Below the pieces are notes generated by a model. That model saw only the letters and a program-made list of their open reading frames with translations. It searched no databases and was not told where the DNA came from. From Bradyrhizobium sp. AZCC 2262 (GTDB lineage: Bacteria > Pseudomonadota > Alphaproteobacteria > Rhizobiales > Xanthobacteraceae): a stretch of 64,000 bases of DNA. The DNA lies in NCBI RefSeq assembly GCF_036924535.1, contig NZ_JAZHRT010000001.1:682001-746000 (forward strand). The letters are read 5' to 3'. The position numbers were made by a program, and so were the translations under genes. This document shows positions 29,000-38,520 of this stretch, in pieces (position 1 is the first letter of the stretch; the number at the start of each line of letters is the position of its first letter).

Positions 29000-29031
29000 T
29001 TGACAACCTCTGGAGTCGGTGTGAACATAAT
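29000..29031 (+). promoter_or_regulatory. candidate promoter for the polyol operon
   Basis: TTGACA at 29000-29005 with CATAAT at 29026-29031, a 20-base spacer, longer than ideal. The start codon is at 29076. The adjacent gtgaacata..tatgctcaac may hold operator half-sites for the SorC-type regulator, but I cannot define them. Confidence 0.35.
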
Positions 29032-29075
29032 TGCAAGACGTGGGCATATGCTCAACGTCAATAAGGGAGGTTACC

Positions 29076-30389
29076 GTGAAGCACGTCCTCAGCGCCCTGC
29101 TGGGCGCGGCTACCCTGTTGGGCTCAGCCCCTTCCATCGCACAGACGACCCTGACCATCGCCACCGTGAATAACAGCGACATGATCCGGATGCAGGCGCT
29201 GACCAACGAGTTCACCGCCAAGAATCCCGACATCACCGTGAAATGGGTGACTCTCGAAGAGAACGTCCTGCGCCAGCGCGTTACAACCGACATCGCGACC
29301 AAGGGTGGGCAGTTCGACGTGCTCACCATCGGCACCTACGAGGTGCCGATATGGGCCAAGAAAAACTGGCTCATTCCGCTCGACAATCTCGGACCCGACT
29401 ACGACACCGCGGACCTGCTGCCCAAGATCCGTGACGCCGTCTCGGCATCGGGCAAGCTGTACGCCGCGCCGTTCTACGGTGAGAGTTCGATGGTCATGTA
29501 CCGCACCGACCTGTTCCAGAAGGCCGGCTTGACGATGCCGGAAAAACCGACCTGGGATTTCGTGATCGAAGCGGCCAAGAAGCTCACCGACAAATCTGAC
29601 GGCGTCTACGGCATCTGCCTGAGGGGCAAGGCGGGCTGGGGCGAAAACATGGCGTTCCTGACCGCGATGTCAAACTCGTTCGGTGCGCGCTGGTTCGATG
29701 AGAAGTGGCAGCCGCAATTCGACAAGCCGGAATGGAAGAAGACACTGTCGACCTATGTCGACCTGATGAAGGCCGCAGGTCCTCCGGGTGCCAGCTCGAA
29801 CGGATTCAATGAAAACCTCGCGCTGTTCAACTCCGGCAAGTGCGCAATGTGGATCGATGCCACGGTGGCCGCCTCCATGGTCACCAATCCCAAGGATTCC
29901 AGGGTGGCCGACAAGGTCGGCTTCGCGCTGGCGCCGAATGCGGGGCTTGGCAAGAACGCCAACTGGCTGTGGGCGTGGAATCTCGCCATCCCTGCCGGCT
30001 CGAAGAAGACCGCCGCCGCCGAAAAATTCATCGCCTGGGCCACGAGCAAGGACTACACCAAGCTCGTCGCCTCGAAGGAGGGATGGGCTAACGTGCCACC
30101 CGGCACCCGAACCTCGCTCTACCAGAATCCGGAATATCTGAAGGTTGCGCCGTTTGCCAAGCTGACGCTTGCGTCGATCGACGCCGCCGATCCGAACAAG
30201 CCGACCGTGCAGCCGGTGCCGTATGTCGGCGTGCAGTACGCGGCGATTCCGGAGTTCCAGGGCATCGGCACCAGCGTCGGTCAGCAGTTCTCGGCAGCGT
30301 TGGCTGGTTCATCGACGGTGGACGCAGCACTCGCGGCCGCGCAAAGCGCCACCGAACGCGAAATGAAGCGCGCCGGCTATATCAAATAG
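29076..30389 (+). CDS. smoE: ABC sugar/polyol-binding protein, SmoE-like
   Basis: 437 residues from GTG 29076, after AGGGAGG. The frame is open from 29031, but the signal peptide VKHVLSALLGAATLLGS...IAQ begins at the GTG. The mature domain is the extracellular solute-binding family 1 fold (TLTIATVNNSDMIRMQAL; KWVTLEENVLRQRVTTDIATKGGQFDV), as in the sorbitol/mannitol-binding SmoE proteins of Rhizobiales. It delivers a polyol to the permease below. The symbol rests on family and context. Confidence 0.85.
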   Translation: MKHVLSALLGAATLLGSAPSIAQTTLTIATVNNSDMIRMQALTNEFTAKNPDITVKWVTLEENVLRQRVTTDIATKGGQFDVLTIGTYEVPIWAKKNWLIPLDNLGPDYDTADLLPKIRDAVSASGKLYAAPFYGESSMVMYRTDLFQKAGLTMPEKPTWDFVIEAAKKLTDKSDGVYGICLRGKAGWGENMAFLTAMSNSFGARWFDEKWQPQFDKPEWKKTLSTYVDLMKAAGPPGASSNGFNENLALFNSGKCAMWIDATVAASMVTNPKDSRVADKVGFALAPNAGLGKNANWLWAWNLAIPAGSKKTAAAEKFIAWATSKDYTKLVASKEGWANVPPGTRTSLYQNPEYLKVAPFAKLTLASIDAADPNKPTVQPVPYVGVQYAAIPEFQGIGTSVGQQFSAALAGSSTVDAALAAAQSATEREMKRAGYIK

Positions 30390-30472
30390 CGCACTGCGCC
30401 AATCTTGGCTGCCGACCGGCCGAAGCACGGACGGCAGCCACATCTCCCTTCAAGAGATAGCAGGAGGCGGCG

Positions 30473-31345
30473 ATGGCGACGGAGCAAACCCAGGTCCTCG
30501 GTAGGGCTCTGCTGACGCCGGCCGTCGCATTGCTGTTCATCTGGATGATCGTCCCGCTGGCAATGACGATCTATTTTTCGACGCTGCACTACAGCCTGCT
30601 CGACGCGGAAACCTGGAGTTTTGTGGGGCTGGAGAACTTTCGATATTTTCTCACCGACCCCGCTTTTCTGACCGCACTGCGGAACACGCTGGTGCTGGTC
30701 GGATCAGTGCTCGCCATCACCATCCTGCTTGGCACGCCGCTGGCGCTGCTGCTCGATCAGCAGGTGGTCGGGCGCAGCGTCGTCCGCTTGATGGTGATCG
30801 CGCCGTTCTTCGTGATGCCGACCGTGAGCGCGCTGGTCTGGAAGAACCTCTTGATGCATCCGGTCTCCGGACTGTTCGCCTGGATCGCGACGCTCGTGGG
30901 CGCAACGCCGATCGACTGGTTCAACGATGTGCCTTTGTTGGCGGTGATCCTGATCGTGGCCTGGCAATGGCTGCCGTTTGCGACCCTCATCTTGCTGACG
31001 GCGCTGCAGTCGCAGGACGAAGAGCAGAAGGAAGCCGCCGAGATGGACGGCGCGAGCGCGGTTTCGACCTTCATCTATCTCACCTTGCCGCATCTCGCGC
31101 GGCCGATCACCGTGGTCATCCTGATCGAAACGATCTTCCTGCTGACCGTGTTCGCCGAGATATTTGTCACGACCGGCGGCGGCCCCGGCCTGGCGACCAC
31201 CAATATCGCATTCCTGATCTACCAACAGGCGCTGGTCCAGTACGACGTCGGCAACGCCTCGGCTGGTGGACTGGTCGCGGTCGTGATCGCCAATATCGTG
31301 GCCTTCTTCCTGGTGCGGATCGTCGGGCGGAATCTGGAGGCGTAA
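30473..31345 (+). CDS. smoF: ABC polyol permease, SmoF-like
   Basis: 290 residues with six membrane segments of the MalF/binding-protein-dependent type. The EAA loop is EEQKEAAEMDGASAVSTFIYLTLP, where it contacts the ATPase. It lies in the operon order binding protein, permease, permease, ATPase. Confidence 0.9.
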   Translation: MATEQTQVLGRALLTPAVALLFIWMIVPLAMTIYFSTLHYSLLDAETWSFVGLENFRYFLTDPAFLTALRNTLVLVGSVLAITILLGTPLALLLDQQVVGRSVVRLMVIAPFFVMPTVSALVWKNLLMHPVSGLFAWIATLVGATPIDWFNDVPLLAVILIVAWQWLPFATLILLTALQSQDEEQKEAAEMDGASAVSTFIYLTLPHLARPITVVILIETIFLLTVFAEIFVTTGGGPGLATTNIAFLIYQQALVQYDVGNASAGGLVAVVIANIVAFFLVRIVGRNLEA

Positions 31346-31348
31346 GCG

Positions 31349-32179
31349 ATGGCACGCAAGGTGACGGCGAGACGCGTATGGGTGTCCACGGCGGCGGCGT
31401 GGTTGTTCGGGTTTCTGATTTTCCTGCCGATCCTGTGGATGGTGTTGACGAGCTTCAAGACCGAGCTCGAGGCGTTCTCGATGCCGCCAAAATTCCTGCT
31501 GTTTCACTGGACCACCGAGAACTACACCACGGTGCAGGAGCGCAGTGACTACGTGCATCATGCGCTCAATTCGATCATCATTGCCGGTGGCTCGACGTTG
31601 ATTGCGATGATCATCGCAATACCCGCGGCGTGGTCGATGGCGTTCGCGCCGACCAAGCGCACCAAGGACGTCCTGCTCTGGATGCTCTCGACCAAGATGA
31701 TGCCGTCGGTCGGTGTGCTGGTTCCGATCTATCTGATCTTCCGCGATTTTGGGCTGCTCGATACTCGCGCCGGTCTGGTGATGATTCTTTGTCTCGGCAA
31801 TCTGCCGATCGTGATCTGGATGCTCTTCACTTACTTCAAGGAAATCCCGAAAGACATTCTCGAAGCGGCGCGGATGGATGGGGCGACCATCGGGCGCGAA
31901 CTCGTCTATGTTCTGACGCCGATGGCTGTCCCAGGCCTCGCCTCGACGCTGCTGCTTAATTTCATCCTGGCGTGGAACGAGGCGTTCTGGACGCTGAATC
32001 TTTCGACGCTGGAGGCAGCACCGCTCACAACGTTCATCGCATCCTATTCGAGTCCCGAGGGCCTGTTCTGGGCAAAGCTGTCGGCCGCCTCGACGCTCGC
32101 CATTGCGCCGATCATCATCCTCGGATGGTTCACGCAGCGTCAGCTTGTCCGCGGACTGACCTTCGGCGCGGTCAAATAG
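31349..32179 (+). CDS. smoG: ABC polyol permease, SmoG-like
   Basis: 276 residues, six membrane segments, MalG type. The N-terminus has [19 protein letters not shown] and the EAA loop is [23 protein letters not shown]. It starts three bases after smoF. The pair forms the inner-membrane channel. Confidence 0.9.
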   Translation: MARKVTARRVWVSTAAAWLFGFLIFLPILWMVLTSFKTELEAFSMPPKFLLFHWTTENYTTVQERSDYVHHALNSIIIAGGSTLIAMIIAIPAAWSMAFAPTKRTKDVLLWMLSTKMMPSVGVLVPIYLIFRDFGLLDTRAGLVMILCLGNLPIVIWMLFTYFKEIPKDILEAARMDGATIGRELVYVLTPMAVPGLASTLLLNFILAWNEAFWTLNLSTLEAAPLTTFIASYSSPEGLFWAKLSAASTLAIAPIIILGWFTQRQLVRGLTFGAVK

Positions 32180-32195
32180 CAAGGGAACAGAGATC

Positions 32196-33200
32196 ATGGG
32201 CCAGATCACGCTGCAGGGAGTCCGGAAGTCGTTCGGGCCGGTCAACATCATCAAGGATGCCAATCTGGATATCGAGGACGGCTCCTTCGTGGTGTTCGTC
32301 GGGCCGTCCGGCTGCGGGAAGACGACGCTCTTGCGCCTGATCGCCGGACTGGAGGATGTCACCGGCGGGCAAATCCTGATCGATGGCAAGAACGTGGTGG
32401 ATGTGCCGCCGGCCAAGCGGGGCCTGTCGATGGTGTTCCAATCCTATGCGCTCTATCCGCATATGAGCGTCCGCGGCAACATCGCGTTCGGCCTGAAGAT
32501 GGCCGGCCTGCCGCGCCCGGATATCGACCGCAAGGTGGAGGCGGCCGCCGCCACGCTGAATCTTACTCCCTATCTCGATCGCAAGCCGCGCGAGCTCTCC
32601 GGCGGACAGCGCCAGCGCGTCGCGATCGGGCGCGCGATCGTGCGCGAGCCGAAGGCGTTTCTGTTCGACGAGCCCTTGTCGAATCTCGACGCGGCGCTCC
32701 GCGTCCAGATGCGGCTGGAAGTCACCAAATTGCAGAAGCAGCTTGCGACCACCGCCATCTATGTCACCCATGACCAGGTCGAGGCCATGACGATGGCCGA
32801 CAAGATCGTCGTGCTGAACGCCGGCCATATCGAACAATACGGCTCGCCGCTGGAGCTCTACGAGCGGCCGGCGAATCTTTTCGTCGCCGGTTTCATCGGC
32901 TCGCCGAAGATGAATTTTGTGTCCGGCGAGGCGGCCGGCGAGGCCGGCGTCGCTACCCTCGGCATCAGGCCCGAGCATCTGAAGATCGGCAAGGAGGGAG
33001 AGGGCTGGCCCGGTACCGTGTCGGTCGCCGAGCATCTCGGCAGCGACACCTTCCTCTATGTCGACGCCGGCAAGCTTGGTCTGCTGACGGCGCGCTGCAT
33101 CGGAGAATTCAATCTCAAGGCCGGCGACCGCGTATGGCTTTCGCCCGATCCAACCCGGCTGCACCGTTTCGACAAGGACGGCGCGGTGATCAGGACATGA
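32196..33200 (+). CDS. smoK: ABC polyol ATPase, SmoK/MalK-like
   Basis: 334 residues. Walker [11 protein letters not shown]-loop [14 protein letters not shown], signature [16 protein letters not shown], Walker [16 protein letters not shown], then a regulatory OB-like tail of about 100 residues with GIRPEHLKI, as in MalK proteins. It energises the SmoFG channel. Confidence 0.92.
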   Translation: MGQITLQGVRKSFGPVNIIKDANLDIEDGSFVVFVGPSGCGKTTLLRLIAGLEDVTGGQILIDGKNVVDVPPAKRGLSMVFQSYALYPHMSVRGNIAFGLKMAGLPRPDIDRKVEAAAATLNLTPYLDRKPRELSGGQRQRVAIGRAIVREPKAFLFDEPLSNLDAALRVQMRLEVTKLQKQLATTAIYVTHDQVEAMTMADKIVVLNAGHIEQYGSPLELYERPANLFVAGFIGSPKMNFVSGEAAGEAGVATLGIRPEHLKIGKEGEGWPGTVSVAEHLGSDTFLYVDAGKLGLLTARCIGEFNLKAGDRVWLSPDPTRLHRFDKDGAVIRT

Positions 33201-33247
33201 GCGGACGGCGCGCTGCGCCGCGATAGGAAAACAGGACCAACAAGAAG

Positions 33248-34021
33248 ATGTATCTGGAAAAATTCAAACTGGACCAGAAGACAGCCGTGGTAACCGGGGG
33301 CGGTCAGGGAATCGGACTGGCCTGCGCGGAAGCCCTAGCGGAGGCGGGAGCGAAGGTCGTCATCGCGGATCGCGATTCCCAGCTTGCCGCTGCCGGATGC
33401 GCGAGCCTGAAAGCGAAGGGCCTGGATGCCGAGATCGCGATCATGGATGTGACGGACCCAACGCGCGTTTCCGAGGTCGCCGATCAGCTGACATCTCGCT
33501 TCGGCCGGGTCGATATCCTGGTCAACAATGCCGGCATTGCGCGGAGCGAGACACCGGCCGAGAAGGTAGCCGACGAACATTGGCTCAACGTCATCGACGT
33601 CAATCTCAACGGCACGTTCTGGTGCTGCCGCGCCTTCGGCAAGCATATGCTGGACGCGAAGTCCGGTTCCATCGTGAACATCGGGTCGATGTCCGGCTTC
33701 ATCGTCAACAAACCGCAGGAGCAGTGCTACTACAACGCCTCCAAGGCCGCGGTGCACCATCTGACCAAATCGCTGGCGGCCGAGTGGGGGGCGCGCGGCG
33801 TCCGCGTCAACGCCGTGGCGCCGACTTATATCACCACCCCCCTCAACGCGTTCGTCAAAAGCAACCCGCGGATGTACGATGCCTGGATCGGCGGTACGCC
33901 GATGGCCCGGATGGGAGAGGTCGACGAAATCGCGTCCGTCGTCCTGTTTCTGGCGTCCGACGCCGCCAGCCTGATGACCGGGAGCGTTGTTCTTGTTGAC
34001 GGAGGTTATACGTGCTGGTGA
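33248..34021 (+). CDS. SDR family polyol dehydrogenase
   Basis: 257 residues, a classical short-chain dehydrogenase. The cofactor loop is TGGGQGIG, an acidic residue (IADRD) follows beta-2 and favours NAD, NNAG is near residue 95, and the catalytic Ser-Tyr-Lys is in NIGSMSGF and YYNASKAAV. It very likely oxidises the imported polyol to a ketose; which polyol (sorbitol, xylitol, arabitol, threitol) cannot be told. It is the first enzyme gene after the transporter. Confidence 0.87.
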   Translation: MYLEKFKLDQKTAVVTGGGQGIGLACAEALAEAGAKVVIADRDSQLAAAGCASLKAKGLDAEIAIMDVTDPTRVSEVADQLTSRFGRVDILVNNAGIARSETPAEKVADEHWLNVIDVNLNGTFWCCRAFGKHMLDAKSGSIVNIGSMSGFIVNKPQEQCYYNASKAAVHHLTKSLAAEWGARGVRVNAVAPTYITTPLNAFVKSNPRMYDAWIGGTPMARMGEVDEIASVVLFLASDAASLMTGSVVLVDGGYTCW

Positions 34022-34049
34022 ACTGGCGCTGATCTGCAGTGGGGTTGCA

Positions 34050-35714
34050 ATGCAGCAGGCCTTCATCGGCATCGACGTCGGGACGTCGAGCGCTCGCGCC
34101 GGAATATTTGACGAGAACGGAACCTTGCTGGCGACCGCCCGGCATCCGATCACGCTATGGCACGAAGCGGGCGGCGTCGTCGAACAGTCGTCGTCCGAGA
34201 TCTGGTCAGCATGCGCCGCTTCGGTTCGCGCCGCGATGGGGGAGGCATCCATTCCGCCTTCCGCGGTCAAGGGCCTGGGTTTTGACGCGACTTGCTCGCT
34301 CGTGGTGCTCGACACTGGTGGCCATCCGCTGACGGTAAGCAGCTCCGGCGACGGGCGAAGGAACGTCATCGTCTGGATGGATCATCGCGCGATGGTCGAA
34401 GCGCGCGAGGTGAACGAGACGCAGGACGAGGTGCTCCGCTATGTCGGCGGCTCGATCTCGCCGGAAATGGAAGTTCCAAAACTGCTTTGGCTGAAGCGGC
34501 ACCTGCCGTCGACCTATCGGTCGGCGGGTCATTTCTTCGACCTTGCCGACTATCTCTCGTTTCGCGCCACCGGATCGACGACGCGATCGATATGCACCGT
34601 CGTCTGCAAATGGAATTATCTCGCCCACGATCGGCGCTGGAGCCGCGGTTATTTCGAGCGCGTTGGTCTTGGCGACCTGGTCTCCGACCAATACGCGAAA
34701 ATCGGAACGGAGATCGTCGCGTCCGGCACGCCGCTGGGTGCCGGCCTGACGAAATCAGCGGCACACGATTTCGGCCTCCTCGAAGGCACGCCGGTTGCCG
34801 CGTCGTTGATTGACGCGCACGCCGGCGGTGTAGGCACGATCGGCGGGCGCGCGAAGTCGGATGAGTCAGTCGATGTGTGCCGTCGTCTTGCCTACATCAT
34901 GGGAACCTCGGCCTGCATCATGGCGACAACGCCAAAGGCTTGCTTCGTCCCGGGCGTCTGGGGTCCTTACTATTCGGGCATGGTGCCCGGGTTCTGGCTC
35001 AACGAGGGCGGACAGTCCGCCGCCGGTGCGGCCATCGATCACCTCATCAGGTCCCATCCCGCCTATAACGAGGCCGTCGCGACCGCGCATTCGGCCGGCA
35101 TGGAAGTTCTTGAATTTCTCGAACGGCGCATCGTCTCATGCGCGCCGAGCCTGGGTGAGGCGGCGTTGCTGGCCCGCGATATCCACGTTCTGCCGGAGTT
35201 TCTCGGCAACCGGTCGCCCTTCGCCGATCCCTATTCCCGCGCGGTGGTTGCAGGCATGGATCTCGACGTCGATATCGGCTCGATGGAGCGGCTGTTCGTG
35301 GCCGGGCTGTGCGGGCTTGCCTACGGTCTTGCCGACGTCGTCGAGGCTTTTCGATCGCACGGCGTGGACAGCGACATGATGGTGATCAGCGGTGGCGCGG
35401 GACGAAGTCCGCTGGTTCGCCAGATCATGGCGGATACGACCGGCCTGACCGTTGCGGTCCCCGAAACGCAGGAGCCCGTGCTGCTCGGGGCTGCCATGCT
35501 GGGCGCGGTCGCGGCGAAGTCTTGCGGATCAATCGGCGAAGCAATGGCTTCAATGTCGGCGATTGGCCGGCTGAGCGAACTGACGCCACCGGGATTGACC
35601 GATTTCCATCGGACAAAGCGGCGAGTTCACGGAATGATGCGAAAGCTCGAACGAGACAGCCGCAATGCGATGCAGGAGATCGCATCGATCGCCGGACTTG
35701 ATACGAAGAACTAG
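34050..35714 (+). CDS. FGGY-family carbohydrate kinase
   Basis: 554 residues from ATG 34050; the longer frame from 33987 runs back into the SDR gene. The first ATPase lobe begins FIGIDVGTSSARAGIFD, with WMDHRA and the aspartate in SLIDAHAGGVGTIGG; the second lobe holds the FGGY signature region VVIAG... (MVISGGAGRSPLVRQIMA). FGGY enzymes phosphorylate ketopentoses such as D-ribulose or polyol-derived sugars. It probably acts on the product of the SDR enzyme. Confidence 0.88.
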   Translation: MQQAFIGIDVGTSSARAGIFDENGTLLATARHPITLWHEAGGVVEQSSSEIWSACAASVRAAMGEASIPPSAVKGLGFDATCSLVVLDTGGHPLTVSSSGDGRRNVIVWMDHRAMVEAREVNETQDEVLRYVGGSISPEMEVPKLLWLKRHLPSTYRSAGHFFDLADYLSFRATGSTTRSICTVVCKWNYLAHDRRWSRGYFERVGLGDLVSDQYAKIGTEIVASGTPLGAGLTKSAAHDFGLLEGTPVAASLIDAHAGGVGTIGGRAKSDESVDVCRRLAYIMGTSACIMATTPKACFVPGVWGPYYSGMVPGFWLNEGGQSAAGAAIDHLIRSHPAYNEAVATAHSAGMEVLEFLERRIVSCAPSLGEAALLARDIHVLPEFLGNRSPFADPYSRAVVAGMDLDVDIGSMERLFVAGLCGLAYGLADVVEAFRSHGVDSDMMVISGGAGRSPLVRQIMADTTGLTVAVPETQEPVLLGAAMLGAVAAKSCGSIGEAMASMSAIGRLSELTPPGLTDFHRTKRRVHGMMRKLERDSRNAMQEIASIAGLDTKN

Positions 35715-35718
35715 AGCC

Positions 35719-36672
35719 ATGCTGCTGAGTTGTGGAGATGCCCTGGTCGATTTCCTGCCGGTCAAGTCCGCGGATGGACGTGACGCGGCGGTGCCGGTTG
35801 TCGGGGGTTCCTGTCTCAACATCGCTGTCGGCATGGCGCGCCTGGGTGCGCCGGCGGGGTTTGTGGGCGGTATCTCGACCGATCTCTTTGGCCGCATGAT
35901 TGCCGACCACGCGTCGGCCTCCCAGGTCGACCTTCGCTATGCGACGCGCAGTGCGCATCAGACGACTCTCGCGTTTGTCCGCCACGTCGGCGGTGAGCCG
36001 CACTATGCGTTCTATGACGAGGCAACGGCGTCCCGAAACTGGAGCTACCAGCGCGGCTCCATCCCCTTCGATCAGATTGAAGCAATCCATGTCGGCTCGA
36101 CCACGCTTGCCAACGACACGGGCGCAACCCAGGCGCTGGCGATGATCGAAGACGCGGGCGGTTCGACCACCATCTCCTTCGATCCGAATTGCCGGCCCAA
36201 CCTGGTCAGCCACAAGGCGCGCTACGTCGATCAGATGAATGCATTTGCCGCCGCCGCCGACATCGTGCGGATGTCGGATGTCGATTTTGAATTTCTCTAT
36301 GGCCGGAGCGACCACGGCGAAAGGGCGAGGTCGCTCATTGCGGCTGGAACGAGTCTTGTCGTCGTCACGCGCGGGATCAAGGGAGCTCGGGCGTGGCACC
36401 GGGAGGCGGGTCTGGTCGAGGTCGAGGCGCCCGTCGTCGACGTGGTGGATTCGATCGGGGCAGGCGACAGCTTTCAGGCCGCCCTGTTGTTCGCTTTGCG
36501 AGCGATCGGACGGATCAGGCGCGGAACGCTGGCGCATTTGAATTCCGAGGAGCTTGGCCGGGCGTTGTCGTTTGCGGCGACTTGCGCGGCCGTCACATGC
36601 GGGCGCGCTGGGGCCGATCCACCACGCCTACCTGATGTCAGCCAGGCATTGTCGCGTCTTCTTGCCGGATGA
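35719..36672 (+). CDS. PfkB-family sugar kinase (fructokinase-like)
   Basis: 317 residues from ATG 35719, four bases after the FGGY stop codon. It opens LLSCGDALVDFLP, has the N-terminal GGSCLNIAVGMARLGAPAGFVGGIS, and the C-terminal PfkB signature DVVDSIGAGDSFQAALLF with the catalytic aspartate in GAGD. Fructokinases of this subfamily phosphorylate fructose, for example from sorbitol or mannitol. Having both an FGGY and a PfkB kinase suggests that the locus handles more than one ketose. Confidence 0.88.
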   Translation: MLLSCGDALVDFLPVKSADGRDAAVPVVGGSCLNIAVGMARLGAPAGFVGGISTDLFGRMIADHASASQVDLRYATRSAHQTTLAFVRHVGGEPHYAFYDEATASRNWSYQRGSIPFDQIEAIHVGSTTLANDTGATQALAMIEDAGGSTTISFDPNCRPNLVSHKARYVDQMNAFAAAADIVRMSDVDFEFLYGRSDHGERARSLIAAGTSLVVVTRGIKGARAWHREAGLVEVEAPVVDVVDSIGAGDSFQAALLFALRAIGRIRRGTLAHLNSEELGRALSFAATCAAVTCGRAGADPPRLPDVSQALSRLLAG

Positions 36673-36880
36673 TCCTGGAAAGACCAATCTCCGCAAGCTT
36701 GTAATATTCGAGGTGGTTCCTGCTGGCGCGGAAATCCAGCGATATCAAAGCCCTCACTGTGGACGCTCAGGCGGCAGTGGTGCCGGCCAAAAAGAGGTGC
36801 AGAGGCGTCCGAAGGTTGACGCCGTCGAGCGGGGACACGACATATCCTGTACCGTCCAGGTCACTGCCCAGGAGCAAGAT

Positions 36881-38080
36881 ATGAACGCGCCGCCAAAAAT
36901 CGATCCGGTCACCGCGCATTCTGACAGTGACGTCGTGCACTGGCTGACAAACGAGACGCGCGATGAGCGCTTCATTGACAATATTTTCGCCGAGCTGTGC
37001 GTCCGGCTTCAGCGCGCGGGCATTCCCGTCAAGCGGGCGACGCTTCATCTTCTGATCTACCATCCGCAATGGCTTGGCGCCCGGATCATGTGGTCCGACG
37101 GGATGCGCGAGGCCGAGCTTGCGAGGGTAGACTACGATGTCAGGGAGCGATCCGAATACATCGATAGTCCCGCCAATGAAATCCATGACGGGGCAACCGA
37201 GGTGCGCGAGAATCTCGAACGCGATCCCTCGCTGGGCCGCAAGCACGCCGTCTATGACGAGATGCGGGCGAAAGGCCTGACCGACTATGTGGCGTGGCCA
37301 GTGTACCATACGCTAGGCAAGCGGCACATCGTGACCTTTGCAACCGACCAGCCGGGAGGTTTCGACGACGCGCATATCGCAGGCCTGTTGAAACTGTTGC
37401 CGACTCTCGCACTGGTCAGCGAAATCCGCATGAAGAACCGGCTGGCGCGAACGCTGCTCGAAACCTATGTCGGGTCGCACGCCAGCGAGCTCATTCTGGC
37501 CGGCGCCACCAGGCGCGGAAGCGGGACGACGGTACGCGCCGCCATCATGATCTGCGATCTGCGTGATTTCACCCGGATCTCCGACAACTGGCCGCGCGAT
37601 GACGTCATCGATCTTCTGAACGGCTATTTCGACGCGATGTCGGAGCCGATTGCGCGGCATGGCGGGGAAATACTGAAATTCATCGGCGACGGTCTGCTCG
37701 CCATTTTTCCGCTCAGCCAGCCATCGGCCTGCGCAAATCTGCTGCATGCCGTGGCCGAAGCCCGTCAGGCCGTGGCTACCCTGAACGAAAAGAACGGTGA
37801 AACCGGACGTGCGCCGCTGAATTACGGCATCGGCGTCCATGTCGGAGACGTCATGTACGGCAATATCGGGTCGCGCACCCGGCTCGACTTCACCGTCATC
37901 GGTCCTGCGGTCAACATGGCTTCCCGTCTCGAAACCCTCACCAAACAATTGGGGAGAACGGTGCTGCTCTCCCGCGCGTTCGCCGAGTGCGTCGAAAGCG
38001 ATTTCGATCTCGAACGCGTCGGGGAATATCCGGTGCGCGGCTTCAACGACCCAATCGAGTTGTTTGCGTATCACGGCTGA
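36881..38080 (+). CDS. class III adenylate/guanylate cyclase
   Basis: 399 residues from ATG 36881 after AGGAGC; the in-frame upstream part lies in the PfkB gene. Residues ~1-190 form an unassigned sensory region with few membrane segments. The catalytic domain (about 195-395) has the metal aspartate in CDLRDFTRISD and in IGDGLLAIFP, and the GVHVGDVMYGNIGSRTRLDF block with VIGPAVNMASRLE. It makes a cyclic nucleotide from ATP, or possibly GTP. It lies downstream of the polyol locus with a gap of 208 bases and may not belong to it. Confidence 0.9.
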   Translation: MNAPPKIDPVTAHSDSDVVHWLTNETRDERFIDNIFAELCVRLQRAGIPVKRATLHLLIYHPQWLGARIMWSDGMREAELARVDYDVRERSEYIDSPANEIHDGATEVRENLERDPSLGRKHAVYDEMRAKGLTDYVAWPVYHTLGKRHIVTFATDQPGGFDDAHIAGLLKLLPTLALVSEIRMKNRLARTLLETYVGSHASELILAGATRRGSGTTVRAAIMICDLRDFTRISDNWPRDDVIDLLNGYFDAMSEPIARHGGEILKFIGDGLLAIFPLSQPSACANLLHAVAEARQAVATLNEKNGETGRAPLNYGIGVHVGDVMYGNIGSRTRLDFTVIGPAVNMASRLETLTKQLGRTVLLSRAFAECVESDFDLERVGEYPVRGFNDPIELFAYHG

Positions 38081-38301
38081 ATGCCGATCCGTCGACAGGT
38101 GAAGAGCCGCTCCCAAGGGGCAAGTGATCGGCGATTTCACGCCGCTCCTGCTTTCGCGGGCCTGAAGAAGAAAGCCGTTCCGTAATCGCTCTCTACGGAA
38201 ATACGCTTCCATTCCATGGTTTGAAAAAGCAAATCGCTTCCATTGCCCCGTCGGTCGGAAACGACGACATTTGCCTTGCAAATCAAGGAACTGGCCGCGC
38301 A

Positions 38302-38520
38302 ATGGAACGCTTGAGATACGAGCCGTTTGGCGAGCGCCTGGCGCCCGAAGGGGAAGCAGGGCAGCGTTCGCGCGCGTCCAAATATCTGTTGTGGACGGGC
38401 ACAGCCCTGTTCTGGTCGCTGGTTGGTGCCATCGTGATTGCCCGCGCTGTCTTCTTCGATCCGGGCGTCTTTGACGAATTCAGCCGCGTTGCGGCGCTCG
38501 TCAAGGCCGCGATCTTCTAG
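38302..38520 (+). CDS. small single-pass membrane protein, 72 residues
   Basis: From ATG 38302 (AAGGA upstream); an in-frame TTG at 38221 would add 27 residues. One membrane helix (KYLLWTGTALFWSLVGAIVI) lies after a charged N-terminus. The stop overlaps the end of the convergent LysR gene by four bases. No function is recognised. Confidence 0.55.
   Translation: MERLRYEPFGERLAPEGEAGQRSRASKYLLWTGTALFWSLVGAIVIARAVFFDPGVFDEFSRVAALVKAAIF

Noticed and set aside
30704-32416. Minus-strand frame of 570 codons opposite smoF-smoG-smoK
   Set aside because: Antisense shadow rich in Arg, Gln and His; the plus-strand transporter genes are intact.
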